Shown: positions 6,666 through 11,815 of the stretch, in pieces
Layout: every line of letters begins with the position of its first letter
Position numbering within the stretch: the stretch's first letter is position 1
Notes under the pieces: model-generated
Told to the model about the DNA's origin: nothing
The model's input: only the letters and a program-made list of their open reading frames with translations
Database searches by the model: none
Made by a program: the position numbers and the translations under genes
NCBI GenBank assembly: GCA_041563315.1
Contig: JBFFNE010000089.1
Span: 1 to 11,815, forward strand
Direction of reading: 5' to 3'
DNA from: JBFEYJ01 sp041563315
GTDB taxonomy: Bacteria; Pseudomonadota; Gammaproteobacteria; Thiohalomonadales; Thiohalomonadaceae
DNA: 11,815 nucleotides

Positions 6666-7295
6666 TTACTCGCCGCGCTTCTTGCCTGTAATCATGGAGC
6701 GCGGCAGATTCTCATGATGGGAAATGCTGGTAAATATCACACCGGCGATATGCAGAAACACCAGCAACAAGGTGAAATTGGCAAAGAACTCATGCAGTTC
6801 TTCCCATAACTCCTCGTCGCCTTCGTCGTGACCTTCGCCATCCTCGTGCTCCTCCTCATCGGCCATTGCGCTACCGATAGGACTGAGGCCTTCCATCTGT
6901 ATGGACGCAAACGGGCCACGATTCTCCTCCACCGCATAGAGCTGCATGCCGGTAAGTGTGGTCGCCGCTAACGAAATAAGCAGTGCAATAACCATCGCTC
7001 CGCCGGCTGGATTATGACCGAGATAGCGCCTGGCTCGATACGTCATCATGTCCCTGAGATAACCGAAAACCGTGGTGGGACTGAACACAAAATCACTAAA
7101 CCGCGCATGCTCAGGTCCGATGAAGCCCCACACCAGGCGAAATGCCACAAGACCCGCTACGGTATAGCCTGCCCATACATGCAGGGATTGCCATTCATCC
7201 TCAGTCAGGTAGGCAATAGTAAAAGCCGCGACTAACGACCAGTGAAAGATCCGCACCAACGGATCCCATACCTTGATTTCATTACTTGTCAGCAT
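6666..7295 (-). CDS. Cytochrome b561-type membrane protein with acidic loop
   Basis: This 209-residue, four-helix b-type cytochrome of the Ni/Fe-hydrogenase/b561 family is the first gene of the operon. It aligns throughout with the N-terminal half of the fusion downstream: KVWDPLVRIFHW (His18), SLHVWAGYTVAGLVAFRLVWGF (His39), GHNPAGG (93-99), LVFLHIAGV (His182) and a final ENLPRSMITGKK. Unlike its paralogue it has an insert of acidic residues with His (about 144-169: MADEEEHEDGEGHDEGDEEL and on) between helices three and four, probably on the periplasmic side. The insert could bind a metal or dock a basic partner; that is a guess. I chose ATG at 7295, which has GGTGA five bases upstream. GTG codons at 7302-7307 in the same frame would add four residues. 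The role is probably quinol-linked electron transfer to the haem c proteins that follow. Confidence 0.87.
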   Translation of the reverse strand: MLTSNEIKVWDPLVRIFHWSLVAAFTIAYLTEDEWQSLHVWAGYTVAGLVAFRLVWGFIGPEHARFSDFVFSPTTVFGYLRDMMTYRARRYLGHNPAGGAMVIALLISLAATTLTGMQLYAVEENRGPFASIQMEGLSPIGSAMADEEEHEDGEGHDEGDEELWEELHEFFANFTLLLVFLHIAGVIFTSISHHENLPRSMITGKKRGE

Positions 7296-7333
7296 CGCCG
7301 TCACCACGAGGTTGATGATCTGTAGGGGACCTT

Positions 7334-7346
7334 TTTACAAGGTAAA
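7334..7346. promoter_or_regulatory. Inverted repeat TTTAC-AAG-GTAAA, possible operator
   Basis: A perfect 5-3-5 inverted repeat lies just downstream of the predicted start of the cytochrome operon transcript. It could be a repressor site or a small leader hairpin. It matches neither the FNR box nor the NsrR consensus as I know them, so no regulator is named. Confidence 0.3.
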
Positions 7347-7358
7347 GCTGAAATTTCC

Positions 7359-7387
7359 CTTAAAGAAAGGCAGAAGGAAGGTGACAA
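7359..7387 (-). promoter_or_regulatory. Candidate promoter of the cytochrome operon
   Basis: On the minus strand, TTGTCA (7382-7387, five of six matches to the -35 consensus) and TTTAAG (7359-7364, four of six) are separated by 17 bases. Transcription would start near 7352 and enter the b561 gene after a leader of about 56 bases. It lies just past the grxD terminator, as expected for an independent promoter. Confidence 0.4.
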
Positions 7388-7391
7388 ATGT

Positions 7392-7421
7392 AAAAAAGCC
7401 GGCACGAGGCCGGCTTTTTTT
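7392..7421 (-). terminator. Bidirectional Rho-independent terminator after grxD
   Basis: The stem GCCGGC (7398-7403) with GCCGGC (7409-7414) closes a 5-base loop. It is flanked by A6 on the left (7392-7397) and T7 on the right (7415-7421), so the A/T tracts can extend the stem. It would work in both directions. It lies 17 bases after the grxD stop and shields the cytochrome operon from read-through. Confidence 0.88.
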
Positions 7422-7437
7422 CTGGAGGGTAAAGAAA

Positions 7438-7770
7438 TTATGCCTCGTCGGCCTTTTTTCCTGCAGCGGCCTGTAGTAACGGCTGCAACTCGCCCTTCTG
7501 GTACATCTCCATCACAATATCGTGACCACCAATAAGCTCGCCATTGACATAGATCTGGGGAAAGGTCGGCCAGTTCTGGTAACGGGGAAGATTCTCGAAT
7601 ATCTCCGGGTCGGCCAGTACGTTGACGTAGGCAAACTCCACGCCGCAGGCCTGCAATGCCTGGGCGGTACGGCTGGAGAAACCGCACATCGGCATCTGCG
7701 GGGTGCCCTTCATGTAAATGACGATAGGGTTACTCTTCACCTGCTCGTCAATGCGCTCTAGTACATCCAT
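7438..7770 (-). CDS. grxD: Monothiol glutaredoxin, CGFS type (Grx4)
   Basis: This 110-residue cytoplasmic protein carries and delivers [2Fe-2S] clusters, usually as a glutathione-bridged dimer or with a BolA partner. The diagnostic CGFS site is at 29-32, in YMKGTPQMPMCGFSSRTAQ, with Lys21 as the conserved glutathione-contacting residue. The WPTFPQIYVNGELIGGHDI block (WPT, TFPQ cis-Pro and GG-x-D) is fully kept. Length and ends match E. coli Grx4 (115). The ATG at 7770 is preceded by AGAGG about six bases away. On the minus strand a perfect -35-like TTGACA occurs upstream (7822-7827), but no convincing -10 goes with it. A strong terminator follows, so it is probably transcribed alone. It could help supply Fe-S proteins of the cell; there is no direct link in sequence to the cytochrome genes next to it. 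Confidence 0.97.
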   Translation of the reverse strand: MDVLERIDEQVKSNPIVIYMKGTPQMPMCGFSSRTAQALQACGVEFAYVNVLADPEIFENLPRYQNWPTFPQIYVNGELIGGHDIVMEMYQKGELQPLLQAAAGKKADEA

Positions 7771-8333
7771 AATAAACCTCTTGTGCTGAAAATGAATTGC
7801 CTAAAAATTCGATAGTCTCTATGTCAATGGTGCCAACCCCGCCGTTATCAAGGGTATACCGCTAAGAGCGTAGTATATTTCGGCGGTGCGCTGGTGGAAT
7901 TTAGCGGATCTTCCTCTACTTGCCTGAATCAAGGCCTCTTCTCCATTTACCCCCTCGCAATACGTGGATGGGCCACTGCAGAAAAGCAAACACGTCCCAA
8001 GAGATGCTGGCATGTCGTCCCGGTCTGGACGGCGCACCGTCCTGGCGAGACGACATACTGGATGGACAGCTGGGCCAGGTCTCAACCCACCTGGGGACAA
8101 GGAGCCGTCAACCTGATTGTCAATATCTCGCTATGGGAGAGCAGGATCCGTGGCTAGTATCATCCCAAAGGCACAAAGCCGCAGACAACATCGCCGGGTT
8201 GAGTTCGACTCCACTCATACGGTTACAGTAAAAACAGCGCCAGCGGGTGCCGTTTACCTTATCTGTGAATGAGTATCCAGCATGCGACCCTACCGCTTGC
8301 CTGGGGTAGAAGAACAGAGAGCATCAGGGCCTT
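7771..8333. other. Gene-poor stretch with several inverted repeats
   Basis: About 560 bases lie between the start of grxD and the stop of the AraC-family gene. Open frames of 87-103 codons exist on both strands (7819-8100 minus, 7894-8157 plus, 7920-8231 plus), but none has a recognisable domain or good start signals, and they overlap each other. Besides the grxD promoter region, it holds a bulged hairpin (7856-7876, ATACCGCT with AGCG-ta-GTAT) and the hairpins at 8012-8094 described separately. From 8120 to 8333 I see nothing convincing. Confidence 0.5.
8012..8094. other. Tandem hairpin-forming segment, possible structured RNA or palindromic element
   Basis: There are two inverted repeats in a row. 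The first is a two-tier hairpin. Its outer stem is ATGTCGTC (8012-8019) with GACGACAT (8049-8056), and its inner stem is GGACGG (8027-8032) with CCGTCC (8037-8042) around a CGCA loop; an imperfect internal loop joins them. The second is CCAGGT (8075-8080) with ACCTGG (8089-8094) around eight bases. No T tract follows, so these are not classical terminators. Confidence 0.35.
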
Positions 8334-9248
8334 TCAAAAGCTATTCAGCCGGCGGTATTCACCTGGCGCGAGTCCCACGCTGCGTTTAAACGCACGATTA
8401 AACGCTCCATCACTTTCGTACCCAACACGCTGGGCGATTTCGATCAACGCCAGATCGCTTTGACGCAGGAGGTTTTTTGCGCGATAGGTGCGCCAACGGT
8501 TAAGGTAGTTGAGAGGCGTGTCACCGACGATGGTTTTAAAATGTTGGGCAAATGCAGAGCGTGACATGCCGGCGATAGTGGCCAGAGATTTTACAGTCCA
8601 GTTTTTGTCGATTTCCGCATGCATTGCCCGCAATACCATACCTAGTCTGCGGTCGGTATAGGCGGACAGCCACCCGCTGTGCAGGCAGCCCTCTGAAGTG
8701 CAATAAGCACGCACCGCCTGCATAAACAAAACATCCGCGAGCCGGTTTACCACCAGCCTTGCCCCCATGGACTGCTCCGTGGTCTCCATTGCGATCAATT
8801 GCAGGGTTGCCTGCAACAGTCGGGCGCGTTCGCTGTCCATGCGAATGTGCAGCACCGAGGGGAGCAGTGACATCAGGGGCTCACCACCGGAGACATCGAA
8901 GGCAAAACGCCCGGCAACGATATCGGTCAGTGCGCCATCGCCACCGACGGTAACAGTATCACCAGCATATTCATGAAAGACCTCGTTACAGGCCTGTAGC
9001 TCGCAGCCCTGCTCATCTTGTAGCTGAAATTCCGCTTCGCCCTTGACGATGAAACAGTCCCCGCCGGTCAGAGCGATGGGCTGTGGCAGGCTGGCGGCAC
9101 TCAGCCAACAGTGGCCGCGTACCACAATCGCATAGCGTGCATTGGGGCTGGTATCAAAAGCGATCCCCCAGGGTGCTTTGGCCTGAAGTCGCGCATAGAG
9201 CGCGCTTTCAATGCGCATGGCCGTGAAGACATCTTCCAGTGGGTCCAT
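8334..9248 (-). CDS. AraC-family transcriptional regulator with cupin-type sensor domain
   Basis: The 304-residue protein has the usual two-part build. Residues about 7-195 form a cupin-like ligand-binding and dimerisation domain (AraC-binding-like cupin_6 type: WGIAFDTSPNARYAIVVRGHCWL, then GGDCFIVKGEAEFQL). Residues about 216-304 are the DNA-binding part with two helix-turn-helix motifs, SLATIAGMSRSAFAQHFK and EIAQRVGYESDGAFNRAFKR, ending in the signature GLAPGEYRR. Regulators of this subgroup commonly sit next to, and control, oxidoreductase genes. Here it is divergent from an MDR oxidoreductase and an SDR, which are its likely targets. The inducer cannot be read from the sequence. The ATG at 9248 has AGAAGG very close upstream (two-base spacing). 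A possible -10 (TATTAT, 9276-9281 on the minus strand) suggests a short leader. The protein has its full length and all family landmarks, so nothing indicates decay. Confidence 0.92.
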   Translation of the reverse strand: MDPLEDVFTAMRIESALYARLQAKAPWGIAFDTSPNARYAIVVRGHCWLSAASLPQPIALTGGDCFIVKGEAEFQLQDEQGCELQACNEVFHEYAGDTVTVGGDGALTDIVAGRFAFDVSGGEPLMSLLPSVLHIRMDSERARLLQATLQLIAMETTEQSMGARLVVNRLADVLFMQAVRAYCTSEGCLHSGWLSAYTDRRLGMVLRAMHAEIDKNWTVKSLATIAGMSRSAFAQHFKTIVGDTPLNYLNRWRTYRAKNLLRQSDLALIEIAQRVGYESDGAFNRAFKRSVGLAPGEYRRLNSF

Positions 9249-9360
9249 AACCTTCTATGAAATTTGGACGAACAGATAATAATTAGGGACGCTAAGTGAT
9301 TAAGCATATCGGATAGCCAAATTAACATGCTGACACTCACACATACAAGGAGTCGTCTTC
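9249..9360. promoter_or_regulatory. Divergent control region with a 22-bp-spaced direct repeat
   Basis: It is the 112 bases between the araC-type gene and the MDR gene. ATTAAGCAT (9299-9307) and ATTAACAT (9321-9328) form a direct repeat with a 22-bp period, about two helical turns, as is common for AraC-family half-sites. A minus-strand -10-like TATTAT (9276-9281) would serve the regulator. No strong promoter is visible for the MDR gene, which fits activator dependence. Confidence 0.35.
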
Positions 9361-10371
9361 ATGCAGAGCTATCGTCTTGAGCAGTTTGGCAGCCTTGATC
9401 ACCTTGTCCTACAGAATGAGGAGATACCGCAACCCGGCCCAAAGGAGGTGCTTGTCAGAGTTAGGGCCAGTGCCCTCAACTACCGTGACCTGGCACTGCT
9501 GCACGGAGAGTATCCCATGCCATGTCGTCCCGGCCTTGTCCCATTGTCGGATGGAGCGGGTGAGATCGTTGCGGTCGGTGACGGGGTATCGCGTTTCAGG
9601 GTTGGGGATAGGGTGGCGAACACGTTTTTTCCCAACTGGATGGGCGGCCGTTTACCGGTCACGGCTATCGCAGAACAGTACGGCAGTGACAGAGATGGTT
9701 GGTTGACCGAATACAAGGTCGTCAGTCAGGAAGCACTGGTATCGATCCCCGAATATATTTCGTACGAAGCTGCTGCGACACTCCCTTGTGCGGCGGTAAC
9801 GGCCTGGAGTGCTTTGGCCGGCCCGGCACCTGTATCCCCGGGCGATACCGTTCTGACGCTCGGCAGCGGTGGCGTCTCTCTGTTCGCCATTCAGTTGGCA
9901 AAACTGCGCGGGGCGCGGGTAATTGCTACCACCTCCAGTAGTGAGAAGGCGGAGCGCCTGAAGGCTGTAGGTGCCGATGAGGTGATCAATTACAACGAAG
10001 TTTCGGCCTGGGGGAAAAAGGCGCGTGAGCTAACTGGAGGGCGCGGGGTGGACCGTGTTGTTGAAGTGGGAGGAGCGGGAACGCTGGAGCAGTCGCTCGG
10101 CGCAACGACAATCGGCGGTGAAATTGCCGTTATCGGTTTTGTTGCCGCAGGTCCTGCCGATATCCCGTTCAGCTCGCTTTATGGGAGCGGTGCGAGCCTT
10201 CGCCGCAATGCCGTGGGGAGCCGTGAGGAGTTCGAGGACCTTAACCGCGCCCTGGAGAAGCACCAGTTACATCCGGTGGTGGATCGCGTTGTTCCGTTTG
10301 ATAAAGCAAGGGAAGCCTGGGAGCATTTCGACAGCCGATGTCATTTTGGTAAGGTCGTTATCCGTCATTAA
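9361..10371 (+). CDS. Zinc-independent MDR oxidoreductase (quinone oxidoreductase/alcohol dehydrogenase-like)
   Basis: The 336-residue cytoplasmic member of the medium-chain dehydrogenase/reductase superfamily has a GroES-like N-terminal domain (about 25-125). This is followed by a Rossmann domain with the nucleotide-binding loop VLTLGSGGVSLFAIQLAK (164-181) and an ATTSSSEKAERLKAVGADEVINY segment in which TSS-x-EK after the second strand suggests NADPH preference. The catalytic zinc position is replaced: the family's Cys-Gly is NYRDL (40-44) here, and the four-Cys structural zinc lobe is missing. It therefore probably acts like quinone or enone reductases rather than zinc alcohol dehydrogenases. 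The substrate is unknown; automatic names such as NAD(P)-dependent alcohol dehydrogenase would be generic. The start has AAGGAG eight bases before the ATG. It is divergent from the AraC-family regulator, and the SDR gene follows after 42 bases, so the two are probably co-transcribed. Confidence 0.88.
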   Translation: MQSYRLEQFGSLDHLVLQNEEIPQPGPKEVLVRVRASALNYRDLALLHGEYPMPCRPGLVPLSDGAGEIVAVGDGVSRFRVGDRVANTFFPNWMGGRLPVTAIAEQYGSDRDGWLTEYKVVSQEALVSIPEYISYEAAATLPCAAVTAWSALAGPAPVSPGDTVLTLGSGGVSLFAIQLAKLRGARVIATTSSSEKAERLKAVGADEVINYNEVSAWGKKARELTGGRGVDRVVEVGGAGTLEQSLGATTIGGEIAVIGFVAAGPADIPFSSLYGSGASLRRNAVGSREEFEDLNRALEKHQLHPVVDRVVPFDKAREAWEHFDSRCHFGKVVIRH

Positions 10372-10413
10372 GCAAGTTTTGTAGCAGTACTGAAATTAAA
10401 CAGGGAGCAGGTT

Positions 10414-11253
10414 GTGAAAAATATTGTGATAAATGGGGTAACTTCCGGGTTTGGTACTGATTGGTTGTATCAGCTCGATAAGCGGGAGAGTGCCACATTT
10501 TTTGTGCTGGCAAGAAATGAGGAAAAGTTTGCGCAATTGATACGGAACCAGCCATTAAGGAACAGCGTGCACTATATCCATTGTGATTTTTCCTCACTGG
10601 AGTCAGTGCACCTTGCCGCAGATACAGTCGCTAGTATGACCGACTCCGTTGATGTGTTGGTCAACAATGCCGGGGTCTGGGCGGATGACACCTTCTCTGA
10701 GTCGAAGGATGGTCTGGAAATAACGCTGGCTGTGAACCATCTGGCGCCGTTTGTTTTAACCGGCAGATTGATGGCCTTGCTGGAAAACTCAACTGACGCC
10801 CGGGTGATTAATACCGCCTCATTCAGGCATGCCGATGCGGTGGTGGATCACGGTGATATTGAGTTAAGGAAAAATTACAGCGCTGAACAGGCTTATTGCA
10901 ATAGTAAGTTGTATAGCATTCTGTTCACCAGGAGACTGGCCGATCTGGTCAGGGGCAAAGGAATTACAGTCAACTGCTTTGACCCAGGGATTGTGGATAC
11001 GCCGATGCTGCGCCAGGCCTTTCCAAAAAAACTGTTACCGATATATCCGCTGTTTCGTCGCTATTTTGCCCGCTCGCCAGACAAAGGGGCAAGAACAGGG
11101 GTATTCCTCTCATCGTCACCATTATGCAAGTCCGTTTCCGGAAAGTATTATAAAGACTTCAAGGAGAAGAGACCGCGTAAATTCGCACTCGATGAAGCGT
11201 TGGCCGATTGGTTATGGAACGAGACCGTACGGCTAACGCAATTCGAGTACTAA
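10414..11253 (+). CDS. Short-chain dehydrogenase/reductase (SDR family)
   Basis: The 279-residue Rossmann-fold NAD(P)-dependent oxidoreductase has the classical set of motifs: INGVTSGFG (6-14, the TGxxxGxG nucleotide loop with an N-G-V-T-S variant), LAR (32-34) with Arg34 suggesting NADPH, CDFSS (57-61), NNAG (84-87), Asn108, Ser136, and Tyr161-x-x-x-Lys165. The post-catalytic FDPGIVDTPM is also normal. The overall pattern resembles retinol-dehydrogenase-like SDRs, with an extended C-terminus after 200, but the substrate is not deducible. The start is GTG at 10414 with GGGAG six bases upstream, and it places the nucleotide loop right at the N-terminus. Base use is visibly more AT-rich than in the upstream MDR gene, which may indicate a different origin. 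It lies 42 bases after the MDR gene and is probably in the same transcript under the AraC-type regulator. No clear terminator follows. Confidence 0.9.
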   Translation: MKNIVINGVTSGFGTDWLYQLDKRESATFFVLARNEEKFAQLIRNQPLRNSVHYIHCDFSSLESVHLAADTVASMTDSVDVLVNNAGVWADDTFSESKDGLEITLAVNHLAPFVLTGRLMALLENSTDARVINTASFRHADAVVDHGDIELRKNYSAEQAYCNSKLYSILFTRRLADLVRGKGITVNCFDPGIVDTPMLRQAFPKKLLPIYPLFRRYFARSPDKGARTGVFLSSSPLCKSVSGKYYKDFKEKRPRKFALDEALADWLWNETVRLTQFEY

Positions 11254-11326
11254 CAACGCGACACAAGATGGCGACCGGAACGACCGCTCTCATGAGACTC
11301 CTCACCCACGGCCTGGACAATACGAG
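11254..11326. other. Short convergent intergenic region
   Basis: Seventy-three bases lie between the stop of the SDR gene and the stop of the amidotransferase gene. Only a weak palindrome (CTCATGAG, 11289-11296) is visible. There is no T tract and so no convincing terminator. Confidence 0.4.
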
Positions 11327-11815
11327 CTATAACTCCGCTATTGCATCGACATTGCGCTGCAGCCACAACTCCAACAGCGCCAGATGCCACAATTTGGAAC
11401 CGCGTAGCTTGGTAAAATGGGCTTCGTTATCCGGGTCCGCCAGCAGCTTCTCCACATAGGCCCGATTGTAGACGCCGCGGTTTCGGCAAGCCTCGGAGTC
11501 GAGGATGACGCGCATGAACTCAAGGAACTCACCGCGCACAAACTTCAATGCGGGCATCGGGAAGTAACCCTTGGGCCGGTCGATCACCGCATCGGGGATG
11601 AGACCGCGGGCGACCTTCTTCAGCACATACTTGTGGTCGTTACCATCGGGGCCGAGTTTCATCTCCTGCGGCATCGACATGGCCAGTTCCACCAGTTCGT
11701 GGTCGAGAAACGGCACTCGCGCCTCCAGTCCCCAGGCCATGGTCATGTTATCGACCCGCTTGACCGGGTCATCTACGATTAGCGTAGTGGTGTCCATGCG
11801 CAGTACCTTGTCCAG
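11327..11815 (-). CDS. Asparagine-synthase-like amidotransferase, C-terminal part; probably N-acetylglutaminylglutamine amidotransferase
   Basis: The frame runs off the window edge, giving the last 162 residues, which belong to the ATP-dependent synthetase domain of the asparagine synthase (glutamine-hydrolysing) family. Visible landmarks are LRMDTTTLIVDDPVKRVD, then NMTMAWGLEARVPFLDHEL (the family E-x-R-x-P-F-L-D motif), then KYVLKKVARGLIPDAVIDRPKGYFPMP, a Lys-rich acceptor-domain segment. The combination RPKGYFPMPALKF and the closing RGSKLWHLALLELWLQ recall the amidotransferase that makes N-acetylglutaminylglutamine amide, a dipeptide osmolyte of halotolerant and other proteobacteria, rather than AsnB proper. 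That subgroup call is from memory of the family. The partner acetyltransferase/ligase gene would be expected nearby, outside this window. The start and the glutaminase domain (Cys2) are not in view. Confidence 0.8.
   Translation of the reverse strand: MDKVLRMDTTTLIVDDPVKRVDNMTMAWGLEARVPFLDHELVELAMSMPQEMKLGPDGNDHKYVLKKVARGLIPDAVIDRPKGYFPMPALKFVRGEFLEFMRVILDSEACRNRGVYNRAYVEKLLADPDNEAHFTKLRGSKLWHLALLELWLQRNVDAIAEL

Noticed and set aside
8195..8215. tRNA T-arm-like GTTCGACTC
   Set aside because: The bases flanking the TTCGACT loop do not form a five-pair T stem, and no acceptor, anticodon or D arm can be placed around it.
7819..8231. Overlapping open frames of 87-103 codons on both strands
   Set aside because: None has domain similarity, a ribosome-binding site or a plausible composition. 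They overlap one another and the hairpin segment.
8011..9533. 13-base match CATGTCGTCCCGG at 8011-8023 and 9521-9533
   Set aside because: One such match is about what chance predicts for a window of this size, and the flanks do not match. The second copy is simply coding sequence in the MDR gene.

Overview
The window looks like a piece of a gammaproteobacterial chromosome. The class II dihydroorotase, RNase T and CGFS monothiol glutaredoxin are all of gammaproteobacterial type, and multihaem c-type and b-type cytochromes sit close by. Codon use is moderately GC-rich. No phage, transposase, CRISPR, rRNA or tRNA gene is visible. An environmental, respiratory, possibly sulfur-oxidising lineage is an inference from the cytochromes; nothing in the window fixes the genus.

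Layout. 1-685 is the 3' end of a repeat protein of beta-propeller type (delta-60/DUF5122-like), closed by a strong nested hairpin terminator. After about 330 bases with no convincing gene come pyrC and an integral-membrane methyltransferase of the ICMT/phospholipid methyltransferase type on the plus strand. The methyltransferase runs tail-to-tail, with overlapping stop codons, into a secreted TraB/GumN-family protein on the minus strand. That gene is divergent from rnt (RNase T).

The centrepiece is a minus-strand electron-transfer operon (7295 down to 4435). Its order is a cytochrome b561-type membrane protein with an acidic His-containing loop, a fusion of cytochrome b561 to a dihaem cytochrome c (DHC) domain, a monohaem sphaeroides haem protein (SHP, DUF1924), and a free DHC. 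The SHP keeps the haem-binding CxxCH, the Asn that serves as its unusual sixth ligand, and the adjacent disulfide pair. The likely path is quinol to membrane b haems, to DHC, to SHP, ending on oxygen, NO or another small ligand. The two b561 domains and the two DHC domains look like products of an internal duplication followed by a gene fusion. grxD lies upstream, separated from the operon by a symmetrical terminator.

Next is a stretch of about 560 bases without a clear gene that holds several inverted repeats (8012-8094). It is followed by an AraC-family regulator divergent from a zinc-independent MDR oxidoreductase and a short-chain dehydrogenase, which form a probable regulator-plus-two-oxidoreductases unit. 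A candidate direct-repeat operator lies between the divergent starts. The window ends inside an asparagine-synthase-like amidotransferase that resembles the N-acetylglutaminylglutamine (osmolyte) enzyme.
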